This document shows positions 33,840 through 41,999 of a stretch of 54,143 bases of DNA, piece by piece. The first letter of the stretch is position 1; the number at the start of each line of letters is the position of its first letter. Source of the DNA: Thermoplasmata archaeon (GTDB lineage: Archaea > Thermoplasmatota > Thermoplasmata > Lutacidiplasmatales > UBA184). Under the pieces are notes generated by a model. The model saw only the letters and a list, made by a program, of their open reading frames with translations, searched no databases and was not told where the DNA came from. The translations under genes were made by a program, and so were the position numbers. The DNA is taken from the NCBI GenBank assembly GCA_022749995.1, contig JAKIWO010000004.1, positions 1 through 54,143 on the forward strand, written 5' to 3'.

Positions 33840-35234
33840 ATGGTCGCCGTCACCGACGCGATCGAAGCGGTCTACGTGCTCACCGCGGCATTCTTCATCC
33901 TCGGTCTCCACCGGATGAGCCACCCGACCACCGCGCGCAGCGGCATCGTCTGGGCCGGCTGCGCCATGTTCGCGGCGGTGGCGATCACCTTCCTCACGCC
34001 GGAACTGTTCGCCAACGGGGCCACGAACATCGCTCTGATGGGCCTCGGGATCGCCATTGGCGGGGGGTTCGGGTACCTCGCGGCGGTGCGCGTCGCGATG
34101 ACCGACATGCCGCAGATGGTCGCCATCTACAACGGCATGGGCGGCGGAGCAGCGGCGGGGATCGCCGCGGTGGCGCTGCTCGCAGGTACCTCCGCCACCG
34201 AGGGTTCGCTCGCGGTGACCGGTGGGCTCATCGGCGCGGTCTCGTTTACCGGGAGCCTCATCGCGTTCCTCAAACTCCAAGGCTGGATGCGCCAGAAGCC
34301 GGTCGTCTATCCCGGTCAGCAGCCCACCAACCTGCTCGTCCTCGCGCTCGCCCTCGTCTTCGGCAGTCTGCTGCTGCTGCGCCCGGCGGGGCTACCGTTT
34401 CCCGGCGGCGCGTACCTACCGGCGTTCTTCCTGTTCGCCCTCGGGTTTGGCCTGCTCATGACCCTGCCCATCGGGGGGGCCGATATGCCGGTCGTGATCT
34501 CGATGTTCAACGCCTTGACCGGCTTGGCGGTCGGACTGGACGGCTTCGCGCTCAGCAACTACGCGATGGTGGTCGGCGGCGTCATCGTCGGCGCGGCAGG
34601 TACGCTCCTCACTCTGGTGATGGCCCGCGCCATGAACCGGTCCGTCTCCAATGTGCTGTTCGGTGCCTTCGGCGCGACGGAGGAAGCCGCCGGAACGATC
34701 CAGGGTTCGATGAAGGCGGTCGACGCCGACGACGCGGCGGTGCTGCTCGCGTACGCGAACAAAGTGATCATCGCACCCGGCTATGGGATGGCCGTCGCGC
34801 AGGCCCAGCACAAGGTCAAGGAGCTGATGGACCAGCTCGAGGCCAAGGGGGTCCAGGTGAAGTTCGCTATCCACCCGGTCGCCGGCCGGATGCCGGGCCA
34901 CATGAACGTCCTGCTCGCCGAGGCCGGCGTGCCCTACGACCACCTGAACGACCGAGAAGAGATCAATCCCGAGTTCGCGAGCGCCGACGTCGTGCTCGTC
35001 ATCGGCGCGAACGATGTCGTGAACCCGGCGGCGCGACGCCAGGGGAGCCCACTGTTCGGGATGCCGATCCTCGAGGTGGATGCGGCGAAGAACGTGCTGG
35101 TGCTCAAGCGGGGGCAGGGACGCGGGTTCGCCGGCGTCGAGAACGACTTGTTCTACAAGGAGAACGCGCGGATGGTCTACGGCGATGCCCAGGAGACCGT
35201 CGGCAGGATCGTCCAGGCGCTCAAGAAGCTGTAG
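33840..35234 (+). CDS. pntB: NAD(P) transhydrogenase subunit beta
   Basis: GLHRMSHPTTARSGIVWAGCAMFAAVAITFL...MPQMVAIYNGMGGGAAA...ADMPVVISMFNALTGLAVGLDGF...VIIAPGYGMAVAQAQHKVKELMDQLEAKGVQVKFAIHPVAGRMPGHMNVLLAEAGVPY. Confidence 0.96.
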   Translation: MVAVTDAIEAVYVLTAAFFILGLHRMSHPTTARSGIVWAGCAMFAAVAITFLTPELFANGATNIALMGLGIAIGGGFGYLAAVRVAMTDMPQMVAIYNGMGGGAAAGIAAVALLAGTSATEGSLAVTGGLIGAVSFTGSLIAFLKLQGWMRQKPVVYPGQQPTNLLVLALALVFGSLLLLRPAGLPFPGGAYLPAFFLFALGFGLLMTLPIGGADMPVVISMFNALTGLAVGLDGFALSNYAMVVGGVIVGAAGTLLTLVMARAMNRSVSNVLFGAFGATEEAAGTIQGSMKAVDADDAAVLLAYANKVIIAPGYGMAVAQAQHKVKELMDQLEAKGVQVKFAIHPVAGRMPGHMNVLLAEAGVPYDHLNDREEINPEFASADVVLVIGANDVVNPAARRQGSPLFGMPILEVDAAKNVLVLKRGQGRGFAGVENDLFYKENARMVYGDAQETVGRIVQALKKL

Positions 35235-35312
35235 GCCGCCGGTACCCCGGGAACCCCCCGATCGCGATCCTGCCCCGTCCGTCGGGGGCATCGGCGCGCG
35301 GACCGAACCCTA

Positions 35313-36881
35313 ATGCGGCGGACCCCGTTCTATCGAAGCGTGCTCTCGGCCGAGCCGCCGCGTAGCCCAAGTGAGCAGGAAACCGATGGATTCCTCGGCT
35401 ATCGCCGTTGGGTGCGACTAGCTCGGCGGTTCGCCCTCGAGCCTCAGTACCGGCGGCTCCGCCGCATCGTCCTCGTCGGCCTGCTGGTGCGGCTCCTCCT
35501 GGCCCCCGTCAGCTCCTGGGATTTCGACACCCCGGGCTTCGTGCTTTCCGGCATCTCGACCGTGTACACGGGCAACCCGTACGCATCGTCCCTCTGGGCC
35601 AATCCTCCGCTTGCTCCGTATCTGGCAGCCCCGCTGCTCGCCATCCCGACGCTCCTCTGGGGCCCCCAGAGCCTTGTGGCCGTTGCCTCCGGGGTCGCAC
35701 CGGTCACCGTGGTCACTGGCGTCAACGCAACCTTCCTGCCGAGCCCCATCGCGTTGCTGGCTTGGAAGCTGCCTCTCCTCCTGGCCGACCTGGGGGTTGC
35801 GCTCTTGCTCTATCTCCTGCCGCCGCGACTCGGGCTGCAGGTCCCGTTCTCGCGCGAGGGCCTCGCCGCGGCCTGGTTCCTGAACCCGCTGGTGATCTGG
35901 TCCTCGGCCGTTCATGGGGAAGTGGACTCGCTCGCCATCCTCCTCGTGCTGCTCTCACTCTACGCGGTCATCACCGAGCACTGGTACTCGGCAGGACTGC
36001 TCTTCGGGCTCGGGGTGTTCACGAAGGCCTACCCGCTCGTGCTGCTCCCGCTTCTCGGGGTGGCGGTCGCGCTGTGGCCCAGCGCGTCGCCTCCCCCACC
36101 GCGACAGTGGCTACGTCGGGCGGGCCGCCTCGCCGCCGGAGTGGCAGTCGGCGTGGTGGCGTTCCTCTCCTTCCTCCCCCAGACTTTCGGCTTGATTGTT
36201 TCCAAGGCGACCAATCCGAACTTCGGCGGCATGAGCCTGCTCATTCTCTACAATCGCATCGCGCCCGGGGGCGCCACGGGGCACTGGACGGTACCGACCT
36301 ACATCCCGACCGGCTTGGCGGTCCTCTCGGTGTTTCGGATCATGGCCGTACTGGCCGTGCTGCTCGGCGCCGGATTCTTCGCCTGGCGCTTGTGGCGCCG
36401 GCCCAGCGCGTCACGACAAGAACGGTTCCATTGGCTCTTCCTGGCCGCCCTCTGGGCGATCGTGGGCGTCCTCCTCTCCGACTCGGTTCCGCAACCCGAG
36501 AACGTTGTCGCGCTCCTGCCGCTCATGCTACTCACCCTTCCGGCCCCGGCCCGGTGGCGGAGGCTCGCTCCGTACGTTCTCCTCTCGGGAGCGGGGCTGC
36601 TGATGTATTGGGCGTTCCTTACGCCGCTGGCCATGCTTTACCCTGGGGCCGCGCTCGCCGGGCCCGCGGGGGTCGCCTGGGTGAACGGCGTCGTCCTCGC
36701 CTACGTCCATTCTCCCCTGCTCCACGGGGTCCTGATGACGTGCGCCGGGGTCGTCGGGGGGGCGATGCTGCTGCTCGTGTGGGCGCATTCCGGCTGGCTA
36801 CTCTTGCCCGAGGAGCTGCGCCCACGTCGGGGGGAGGTGAGCGGTGATCGGACGGCTCCGGCGCCCGCGACTCCGGTCTGA
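35313..36881 (+). CDS. Polytopic membrane protein, GT87/mannosyltransferase-like
   Basis: FDTPGFVLSGISTVYTGNPYASSLWANPPLAPYLAAPLLAIP...AAWFLNPLVIWSSAVHGEVDSLAILLVLLSLYAVITEHWYSAGLLFGLGVFTKAYPLVLLPL. Confidence 0.7.
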   Translation: MRRTPFYRSVLSAEPPRSPSEQETDGFLGYRRWVRLARRFALEPQYRRLRRIVLVGLLVRLLLAPVSSWDFDTPGFVLSGISTVYTGNPYASSLWANPPLAPYLAAPLLAIPTLLWGPQSLVAVASGVAPVTVVTGVNATFLPSPIALLAWKLPLLLADLGVALLLYLLPPRLGLQVPFSREGLAAAWFLNPLVIWSSAVHGEVDSLAILLVLLSLYAVITEHWYSAGLLFGLGVFTKAYPLVLLPLLGVAVALWPSASPPPPRQWLRRAGRLAAGVAVGVVAFLSFLPQTFGLIVSKATNPNFGGMSLLILYNRIAPGGATGHWTVPTYIPTGLAVLSVFRIMAVLAVLLGAGFFAWRLWRRPSASRQERFHWLFLAALWAIVGVLLSDSVPQPENVVALLPLMLLTLPAPARWRRLAPYVLLSGAGLLMYWAFLTPLAMLYPGAALAGPAGVAWVNGVVLAYVHSPLLHGVLMTCAGVVGGAMLLLVWAHSGWLLLPEELRPRRGEVSGDRTAPAPATPV

Positions 36882-38004
36882 TCTCGCGCGGCTCGCTACC
36901 GTCGGCTCGCTCTTCGTCGTGGCGGTGCTGGTGCTTCAGAGCAGCGAAGGACCGGGTGCGCTCGCCTCCGCCCGCGTCGCCAGCTGGGCAGGGCTTCCCG
37001 GCGGCACGCTGCAGGTCACTGTCGAGGTGAGTTCGCATCGGCCCTGGCCACTGCCCATCCGCGCAGCGCTGCTGCCGGTGGTGTTCGCACCGACCGCCAC
37101 CTCAGTCTACGTGCTCGAGGACCCGAATTACCCGGCCCTGTTCGGTACTACACCGGAAGTCGCCGCCTTGGTGAGCTTCCTCGGTACCGAGTTCCAACGC
37201 TTCGGTTCCTCCACGACGATCGCGACGCTCGACGCGGCCCAGCTACCGGACTTTCTCTCGGGCAACCGCAGCGCCACCCTGATCGTGGCCAACTACGGTT
37301 GCGTCCCATCGGCTGTCCTCTCCAGCCAGAACGACTCGCTCGGGTCCTGGATCCGCGCAGGCGGTCGACTGGTCTGGGCGGGTGGCCCCCTGGGCTACTT
37401 CGAGGAGCCGGCCGCATCCAGCGCGGGTGGCCCGCTGCCCGGAGGGATGGGGTGGGCCGGCCAAGTACGCCTGCTCGGCTTTCCGCTCGCGGACCCGCTC
37501 CCTGTGGGCAGTGAGGGACCGCAATCGATCAACAGTAGCCCGATGCTGGGAGTCAGTCCGTCCCCCCTCGCCGAAGGACTCGGGTTGGCGTACAACGGCA
37601 CACCGTTCGGAGCGAACGTGACCGAACTGACGGCACACGGGGGTCTCTCGCTGGGGTTCGAGTCGGCTCCCCTCTCCTCAGGGGCTGCGGCGCGAACTTC
37701 GATCGCCTATCTCCCCGTGGGCAACGGTTCCTTGGTGTACTTCGGGGGTGCGGTCAATGACCCGGCCAGTCAGTACGTGCCCGAGGGCGGGGTGCGGTTG
37801 GCGCAGGACGTGGCTGTCCTGCTCGCCTTCCCTTTCACCCCGACGCCGGGTCCCGTCGACGTTCGGAATTTCGACCTCGGCCCGTTCGGCACCCAGCAGG
37901 TACTCTTGCAAGCGACTCCCCCGGTCCGCTCGGAGGGAGTGCTGGTCCAGAGCAACGTGGCGGGCGCCGTACTGTTCGCTTGGGCACAGGCTGTACCCTA
38001 CTAG
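36844..38004 (+). CDS. Hypothetical secreted/membrane-anchored protein
   Basis: N-terminal hydrophobic segment LARLATVGSLFVVAVLVLQSS; Gly/Ser-rich extracellular composition; overlaps upstream gene by 38 nt. Confidence 0.55.
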   Translation: MIGRLRRPRLRSDLARLATVGSLFVVAVLVLQSSEGPGALASARVASWAGLPGGTLQVTVEVSSHRPWPLPIRAALLPVVFAPTATSVYVLEDPNYPALFGTTPEVAALVSFLGTEFQRFGSSTTIATLDAAQLPDFLSGNRSATLIVANYGCVPSAVLSSQNDSLGSWIRAGGRLVWAGGPLGYFEEPAASSAGGPLPGGMGWAGQVRLLGFPLADPLPVGSEGPQSINSSPMLGVSPSPLAEGLGLAYNGTPFGANVTELTAHGGLSLGFESAPLSSGAAARTSIAYLPVGNGSLVYFGGAVNDPASQYVPEGGVRLAQDVAVLLAFPFTPTPGPVDVRNFDLGPFGTQQVLLQATPPVRSEGVLVQSNVAGAVLFAWAQAVPY

Positions 38005-38052
38005 TCGCACCGCCGGAGCGTGGTATCGCCGAGACGCCCGGGAGCCCGTCGT

Positions 38053-40872
38053 CTACTGGCGGCGGCGTGGCTCCGGTGCGCGCGTGTCATCGATTGCCGG
38101 GCCGACCACCATTCGCAACGCTGGGAACGCTGCGGCGATCAAAAGGAACGGAGCCACCGTTGCACAGAAGACTCCTACGAGGTAGTACCGATCCGGAGCG
38201 TACTGCGAGATCGTGAGCTCGTCGAACCGGAGGTTCAGGCCGTAGGGGCCGGCGCTGTACTTGCCGAAGCCGAGCTGGCGGGTCGGGGCGGGGGAGCTTC
38301 GGCTCAGGTTGTCGACGGTGAACGTCGTGCCGCTCGATCCGCTGCGGAGTGAAAAACGAACCTCCGGCGTCGGGACGGAGACGTTGGTGAAGTTCGCGCC
38401 TTGCTGGAGCGCGAAGGCGAAGGAGGGGACGATGGGGGGCATGGAGGGGGAGACGTAGAGGGCGGTGGCGTAGCCGGTGAAGGAGTTGCTGGCGGAGCCG
38501 GGGTAGGGAGGGGAGCCGACGAGAAGGTCGGTGGAGCCGTTGAGGAAGAGGGGGAGCGGGAGGGAGGCGAGAAGGCCGTCGATGTCGAAGGAGAGGCCGG
38601 TGGGGGTGGGGTGGAGGATAGCGAAGCTCCACTGGTCGAGGGGGAGGAGGCCGCCAAGGGAGAGGAAGCGGGTGGTGTTGTGGGTGAGGAGGCCCGAGTA
38701 GACGAGCAACGTCTGGCTGCCATCGCTCGAAAGGAGGAGGGAGGACTCAGGCCCGTTCAGGTAGAGTGGGACGGTGTCCGTAAGTCCCCGGCTGTGCGGC
38801 TCGAAGGAGAGGAAATAGTATCGGTTGAGCCAGGACCCTGGAGGGAACTGGTAACTCGCGTACGCCTCGGAGTTGTAGTACCCAACGGCCGCCGCCTGAT
38901 CGGGCGGCACCGAGCTGTTGCTGCTCGCCCGTACTCCCGGGTCGGAACCGGGCCGGACGAGGCTCCCGGCGGCAAAGGAGGGAGCGCTGGCGTTCTGGAA
39001 CCAGAGGCTGAACGGCGTGCCGTTGACCGCGAGCGTCGAGCGCGGAGCCGTACCATCGAGTTGAATCGTGCCGGCGATCGCGGTTCCGGTACCGTCGTAC
39101 CATCGGCTGAAGGCCAACGGCGGTGCCTTGGCCGAGATCTGCACGGTATTGCCGCTGAGCGTGTAGGTCTCCGACGGGATCGGGCGCACTACGTTGCCCT
39201 CGGGCGGCACGTAGAGTGGGAGCATCGCGTAGACGGGGACCTCTCCGCTCCCGTGGTAGTTGAGCAAGTCAGGCGCGCTGGCGTTGAACAGGAGCGAACC
39301 GGCCACGACGAGCACCAACACCACCCCCACCATCGCTAGCGCTCGCCGGCGCGGACCCGAGGGGCGAACGGCCAGCGCGCTTCGAGGGAGACTGGGCGGG
39401 AAGAACGGCCGAGCGGGGTCGGTGCGGCCGTAGAGCGCCAGGATGAGGAACGAGAGTGCGATGCCCGTCGCCGTCAACACGTTGAACAGTTCGAGGAAGA
39501 GCTGCACCTGGGCCGGCGTGGTCAGCACGCGGGGATTCGAATGGAACAGGTCATACCCCCAGAGGAACGGGCCCACCCCATCGGGCTGTCCATTGGTCAG
39601 GCTGAAGCTGATCAATAGCAGGCCGAGGGCGGGATACGCCAGCAACCCGGCGAGCCGGGTGAATCTCGCGGCGGACGGGCGCCAGCCGAGGAAGCTAAGG
39701 AGGGCGAACGGGAAGACGAAGAGGTAGTTGTCCGGCGTCGGCACGGAACTGGTGAAGACGAAGAGCGTCGCCACCACGAACAGCGTCGACGGTTCGGTAA
39801 ATCGGAGCTGGCGCAGTACGAGCGGGAGGGCGAAGGCAATCCCCCCGAGCAGGACCAGATAACAGTTCGCGGAGAGCGGAGCGAAGTACTGGAAGCCGAA
39901 GTACGCGGCCCGATTGAGGCCGCTCGTCGACCCCACCAATGCCCCGGTGTACTTCCCCAGGTTCCCGTCGAAGGCGTACACGCTGGCGGCGAACAGCGCC
40001 GCGAAGATTGCCGAGAAAGCACCCAGCTCGACCAGGAGCTCCCTTCTCGAACGGGAGTAATACAGGAGGGTCGGAACGAGCACCAGCGCCAACCAGTAGA
40101 AGAACACCGAGACGGCGATCAGGGCGACCGCCGCCACGATACGGGTCGATTCTGGAAGTGCAGGGCTGCCAAAGCGCAGCAGCACGTAGCCGACGGCCAC
40201 GAAGGCGATGGGGACGATGTCGTACTCCGTCCAAACGTAGCTCACGTAGAGGAGAAGCGGGTTCGCCAGCACGAACACGCCCACCCCGGTGGCGAACGAC
40301 CCGCCCCGCGGGCGAGCTACTCGGTAGAGTCCGTACGCCAGCCACGCGGTAAGTACGAAGAAGATGACCTTGAGCGCTGTGTACGCCGCGTAGAGCTGGT
40401 AGCCGGAGCCGACGTACGCGAGGTGCGCCGGCACGAACAGGGCATAGATGAACGGCCCGGCGACCCAGCCGTTGTACGTTGCAGGCGGCGCGGCGCTAGT
40501 GAAGTGGGAGCCGACCGATAGTGCGAGCGGGATATTGTTGGGGTCGTAGAACGGCAGGAAGAGGAAGAATAGATTGACGAGCAACGCGACAAGAAGAGCG
40601 GGTCGTGCGAGAAGCTGCAGCGCGGTCGTCGAGATCCAGCGGGCTCGGCTCCGCAGCCACCCTTTGAGTCTCCGATCGATCAGAGCCGATGCTGTCAGTG
40701 GAATGGCGATGCCCTCTATGCTTCCGGCGCCCGTCGAGGCGGCGGATCCATCGATTCGCGCACTCCCCTGGGCGGCAAGCCCCACCGTGGGGCGCCGACG
40801 CGACTGGGTATCTCCGAGAGGCACTGCTGGGCTCATCGGTGAGCACTCGAGGAACGGGCCGAGGCCCGCCAT
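38053..40872 (-). CDS. Giant polytopic membrane protein with long extracytoplasmic C-terminal domain (paralog of 41966-44653)
   Basis: LLARPALLVALLVNLFFLFLPFYDPNNIPLALSVGSHFTSAAPPATYNGWVAGPFIYALFVPAHLAYVGSGYQLYAAYTALK; multi-TM N-half, large soluble domain, TM near C-terminus. Confidence 0.8.
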   Translation of the reverse strand: MAGLGPFLECSPMSPAVPLGDTQSRRRPTVGLAAQGSARIDGSAASTGAGSIEGIAIPLTASALIDRRLKGWLRSRARWISTTALQLLARPALLVALLVNLFFLFLPFYDPNNIPLALSVGSHFTSAAPPATYNGWVAGPFIYALFVPAHLAYVGSGYQLYAAYTALKVIFFVLTAWLAYGLYRVARPRGGSFATGVGVFVLANPLLLYVSYVWTEYDIVPIAFVAVGYVLLRFGSPALPESTRIVAAVALIAVSVFFYWLALVLVPTLLYYSRSRRELLVELGAFSAIFAALFAASVYAFDGNLGKYTGALVGSTSGLNRAAYFGFQYFAPLSANCYLVLLGGIAFALPLVLRQLRFTEPSTLFVVATLFVFTSSVPTPDNYLFVFPFALLSFLGWRPSAARFTRLAGLLAYPALGLLLISFSLTNGQPDGVGPFLWGYDLFHSNPRVLTTPAQVQLFLELFNVLTATGIALSFLILALYGRTDPARPFFPPSLPRSALAVRPSGPRRRALAMVGVVLVLVVAGSLLFNASAPDLLNYHGSGEVPVYAMLPLYVPPEGNVVRPIPSETYTLSGNTVQISAKAPPLAFSRWYDGTGTAIAGTIQLDGTAPRSTLAVNGTPFSLWFQNASAPSFAAGSLVRPGSDPGVRASSNSSVPPDQAAAVGYYNSEAYASYQFPPGSWLNRYYFLSFEPHSRGLTDTVPLYLNGPESSLLLSSDGSQTLLVYSGLLTHNTTRFLSLGGLLPLDQWSFAILHPTPTGLSFDIDGLLASLPLPLFLNGSTDLLVGSPPYPGSASNSFTGYATALYVSPSMPPIVPSFAFALQQGANFTNVSVPTPEVRFSLRSGSSGTTFTVDNLSRSSPAPTRQLGFGKYSAGPYGLNLRFDELTISQYAPDRYYLVGVFCATVAPFLLIAAAFPALRMVVGPAIDDTRAPEPRRRQ

Positions 40873-40991
40873 AAGTTAGTGCCCAGCTACTGCCGATTCG
40901 CGGGGCTTGGTGCAAAGGCGAGAGTGTCAACGTCTAGGATCCATCGCCGCGGCCTGAGAGGCGAGTGTCCGCACTAGCGCGCCCTGGTGCT

Positions 40992-41999
40992 TCAGCGCGC
41001 GGAGGGACCGGGCGGGGTTCGGCCCGACCCTGCAAGGGCCGCCACGATCGCCCGAACCCGTTGGCCCCTTTCAGGGAGCAGCGCGACGGCACCCGCTGTC
41101 CCGATCCACATGGAACCCAGGATGGCGAATGCCGTTCGACGATCATGTCGCCAGCAGCGCCGGGCGCAGACCGTCGTGTCGCGGACCAGGTGGTAGGTAC
41201 GGTTCGGCGAATACCCGCGGACGAGCTTCGACCGGCCCGCCCAGGAAATGCGTGTCGGCACCCCTTGCTGGTGCCAAAGTTCCGCCCTCACCGCCTCGAA
41301 GAGATGGAAGCCCCTGGCCCGTAGTCGAATGCCCAGATCGTAGTCGACCGCGTCCAGGAAGAGCTCCGCCGCGAACCCACCGGCCTCCTTCGCCGCTGGA
41401 ACGCTAAGGAGGAGTCCCGAATTGATCAGGGTGAGCCGTTCCCGGACGAATTCGTCGCGGTACAGGCGGCGCGCTCGGTAGGCCCCTTCGTAGTGCGACT
41501 CAGCCAGTCGTCGGAGCCCGGTCTTCGGGTTCAGTTCGAGCGTTACCCGCTCTCGATTCCGGGCATTGACCGCCCCCACAGAAAACTGCGGCCGGAGCCG
41601 ACCAAATTGTCGCCGCATCTCCTCCAACGCGCCACCCGCGAGCTGCGAGTCCTGGTCGAGCAGGAGGACGGACCCGAACTGCTGCGCCGCCGCTTCGTCT
41701 AGGCCGGCCTGGTAGGCCGCGCTCAGCCCCTCGTTGCGCCCCGGCGACTTGCGAAGCAGACGGTCCCAAGGCAGCTCTGGCGCGCGCTCGCGAAGCGTGG
41801 CCACCAGGCGATTGGTCGGTCCGGGGTCTTCGCTGTTGTCCCAGAGCAGCACCCCGTCCGCCTGGACGAGCGCCGCGCTCAGCCCCTCGGCCAGCTCCGG
41901 ACCCGGTCGGTACGCGACCAGCACGGCGAGCACGCGGCCGGGTTCGGCCGGAAGAGAGTCGGCGGTCACGGGGACCGACTGCGAGAAGAGGCATTCCAC
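40992..41999 (-). CDS. Glycosyltransferase family 2 (rhamnosyltransferase-like)
   Basis: RVLAVLVAYRPGPELAEGLSAALVQADGVLLWDNSEDPG...VLLLDQDSQLAGGALEEMRR...DAVDYDLGIRLRARG; start approximate (GTG near 41999), overlaps downstream end of neighbour. Confidence 0.85.
   Translation of the reverse strand: MECLFSQSVPVTADSLPAEPGRVLAVLVAYRPGPELAEGLSAALVQADGVLLWDNSEDPGPTNRLVATLRERAPELPWDRLLRKSPGRNEGLSAAYQAGLDEAAAQQFGSVLLLDQDSQLAGGALEEMRRQFGRLRPQFSVGAVNARNRERVTLELNPKTGLRRLAESHYEGAYRARRLYRDEFVRERLTLINSGLLLSVPAAKEAGGFAAELFLDAVDYDLGIRLRARGFHLFEAVRAELWHQQGVPTRISWAGRSKLVRGYSPNRTYHLVRDTTVCARRCWRHDRRTAFAILGSMWIGTAGAVALLPERGQRVRAIVAALAGSGRTPPGPSAR

Noticed and set aside
33368-35365. 665-aa ORF overlapping pntAB/pntB in another frame
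   Set aside because: Low-complexity Arg-rich alternate-frame translation of pnt genes, not a real protein.
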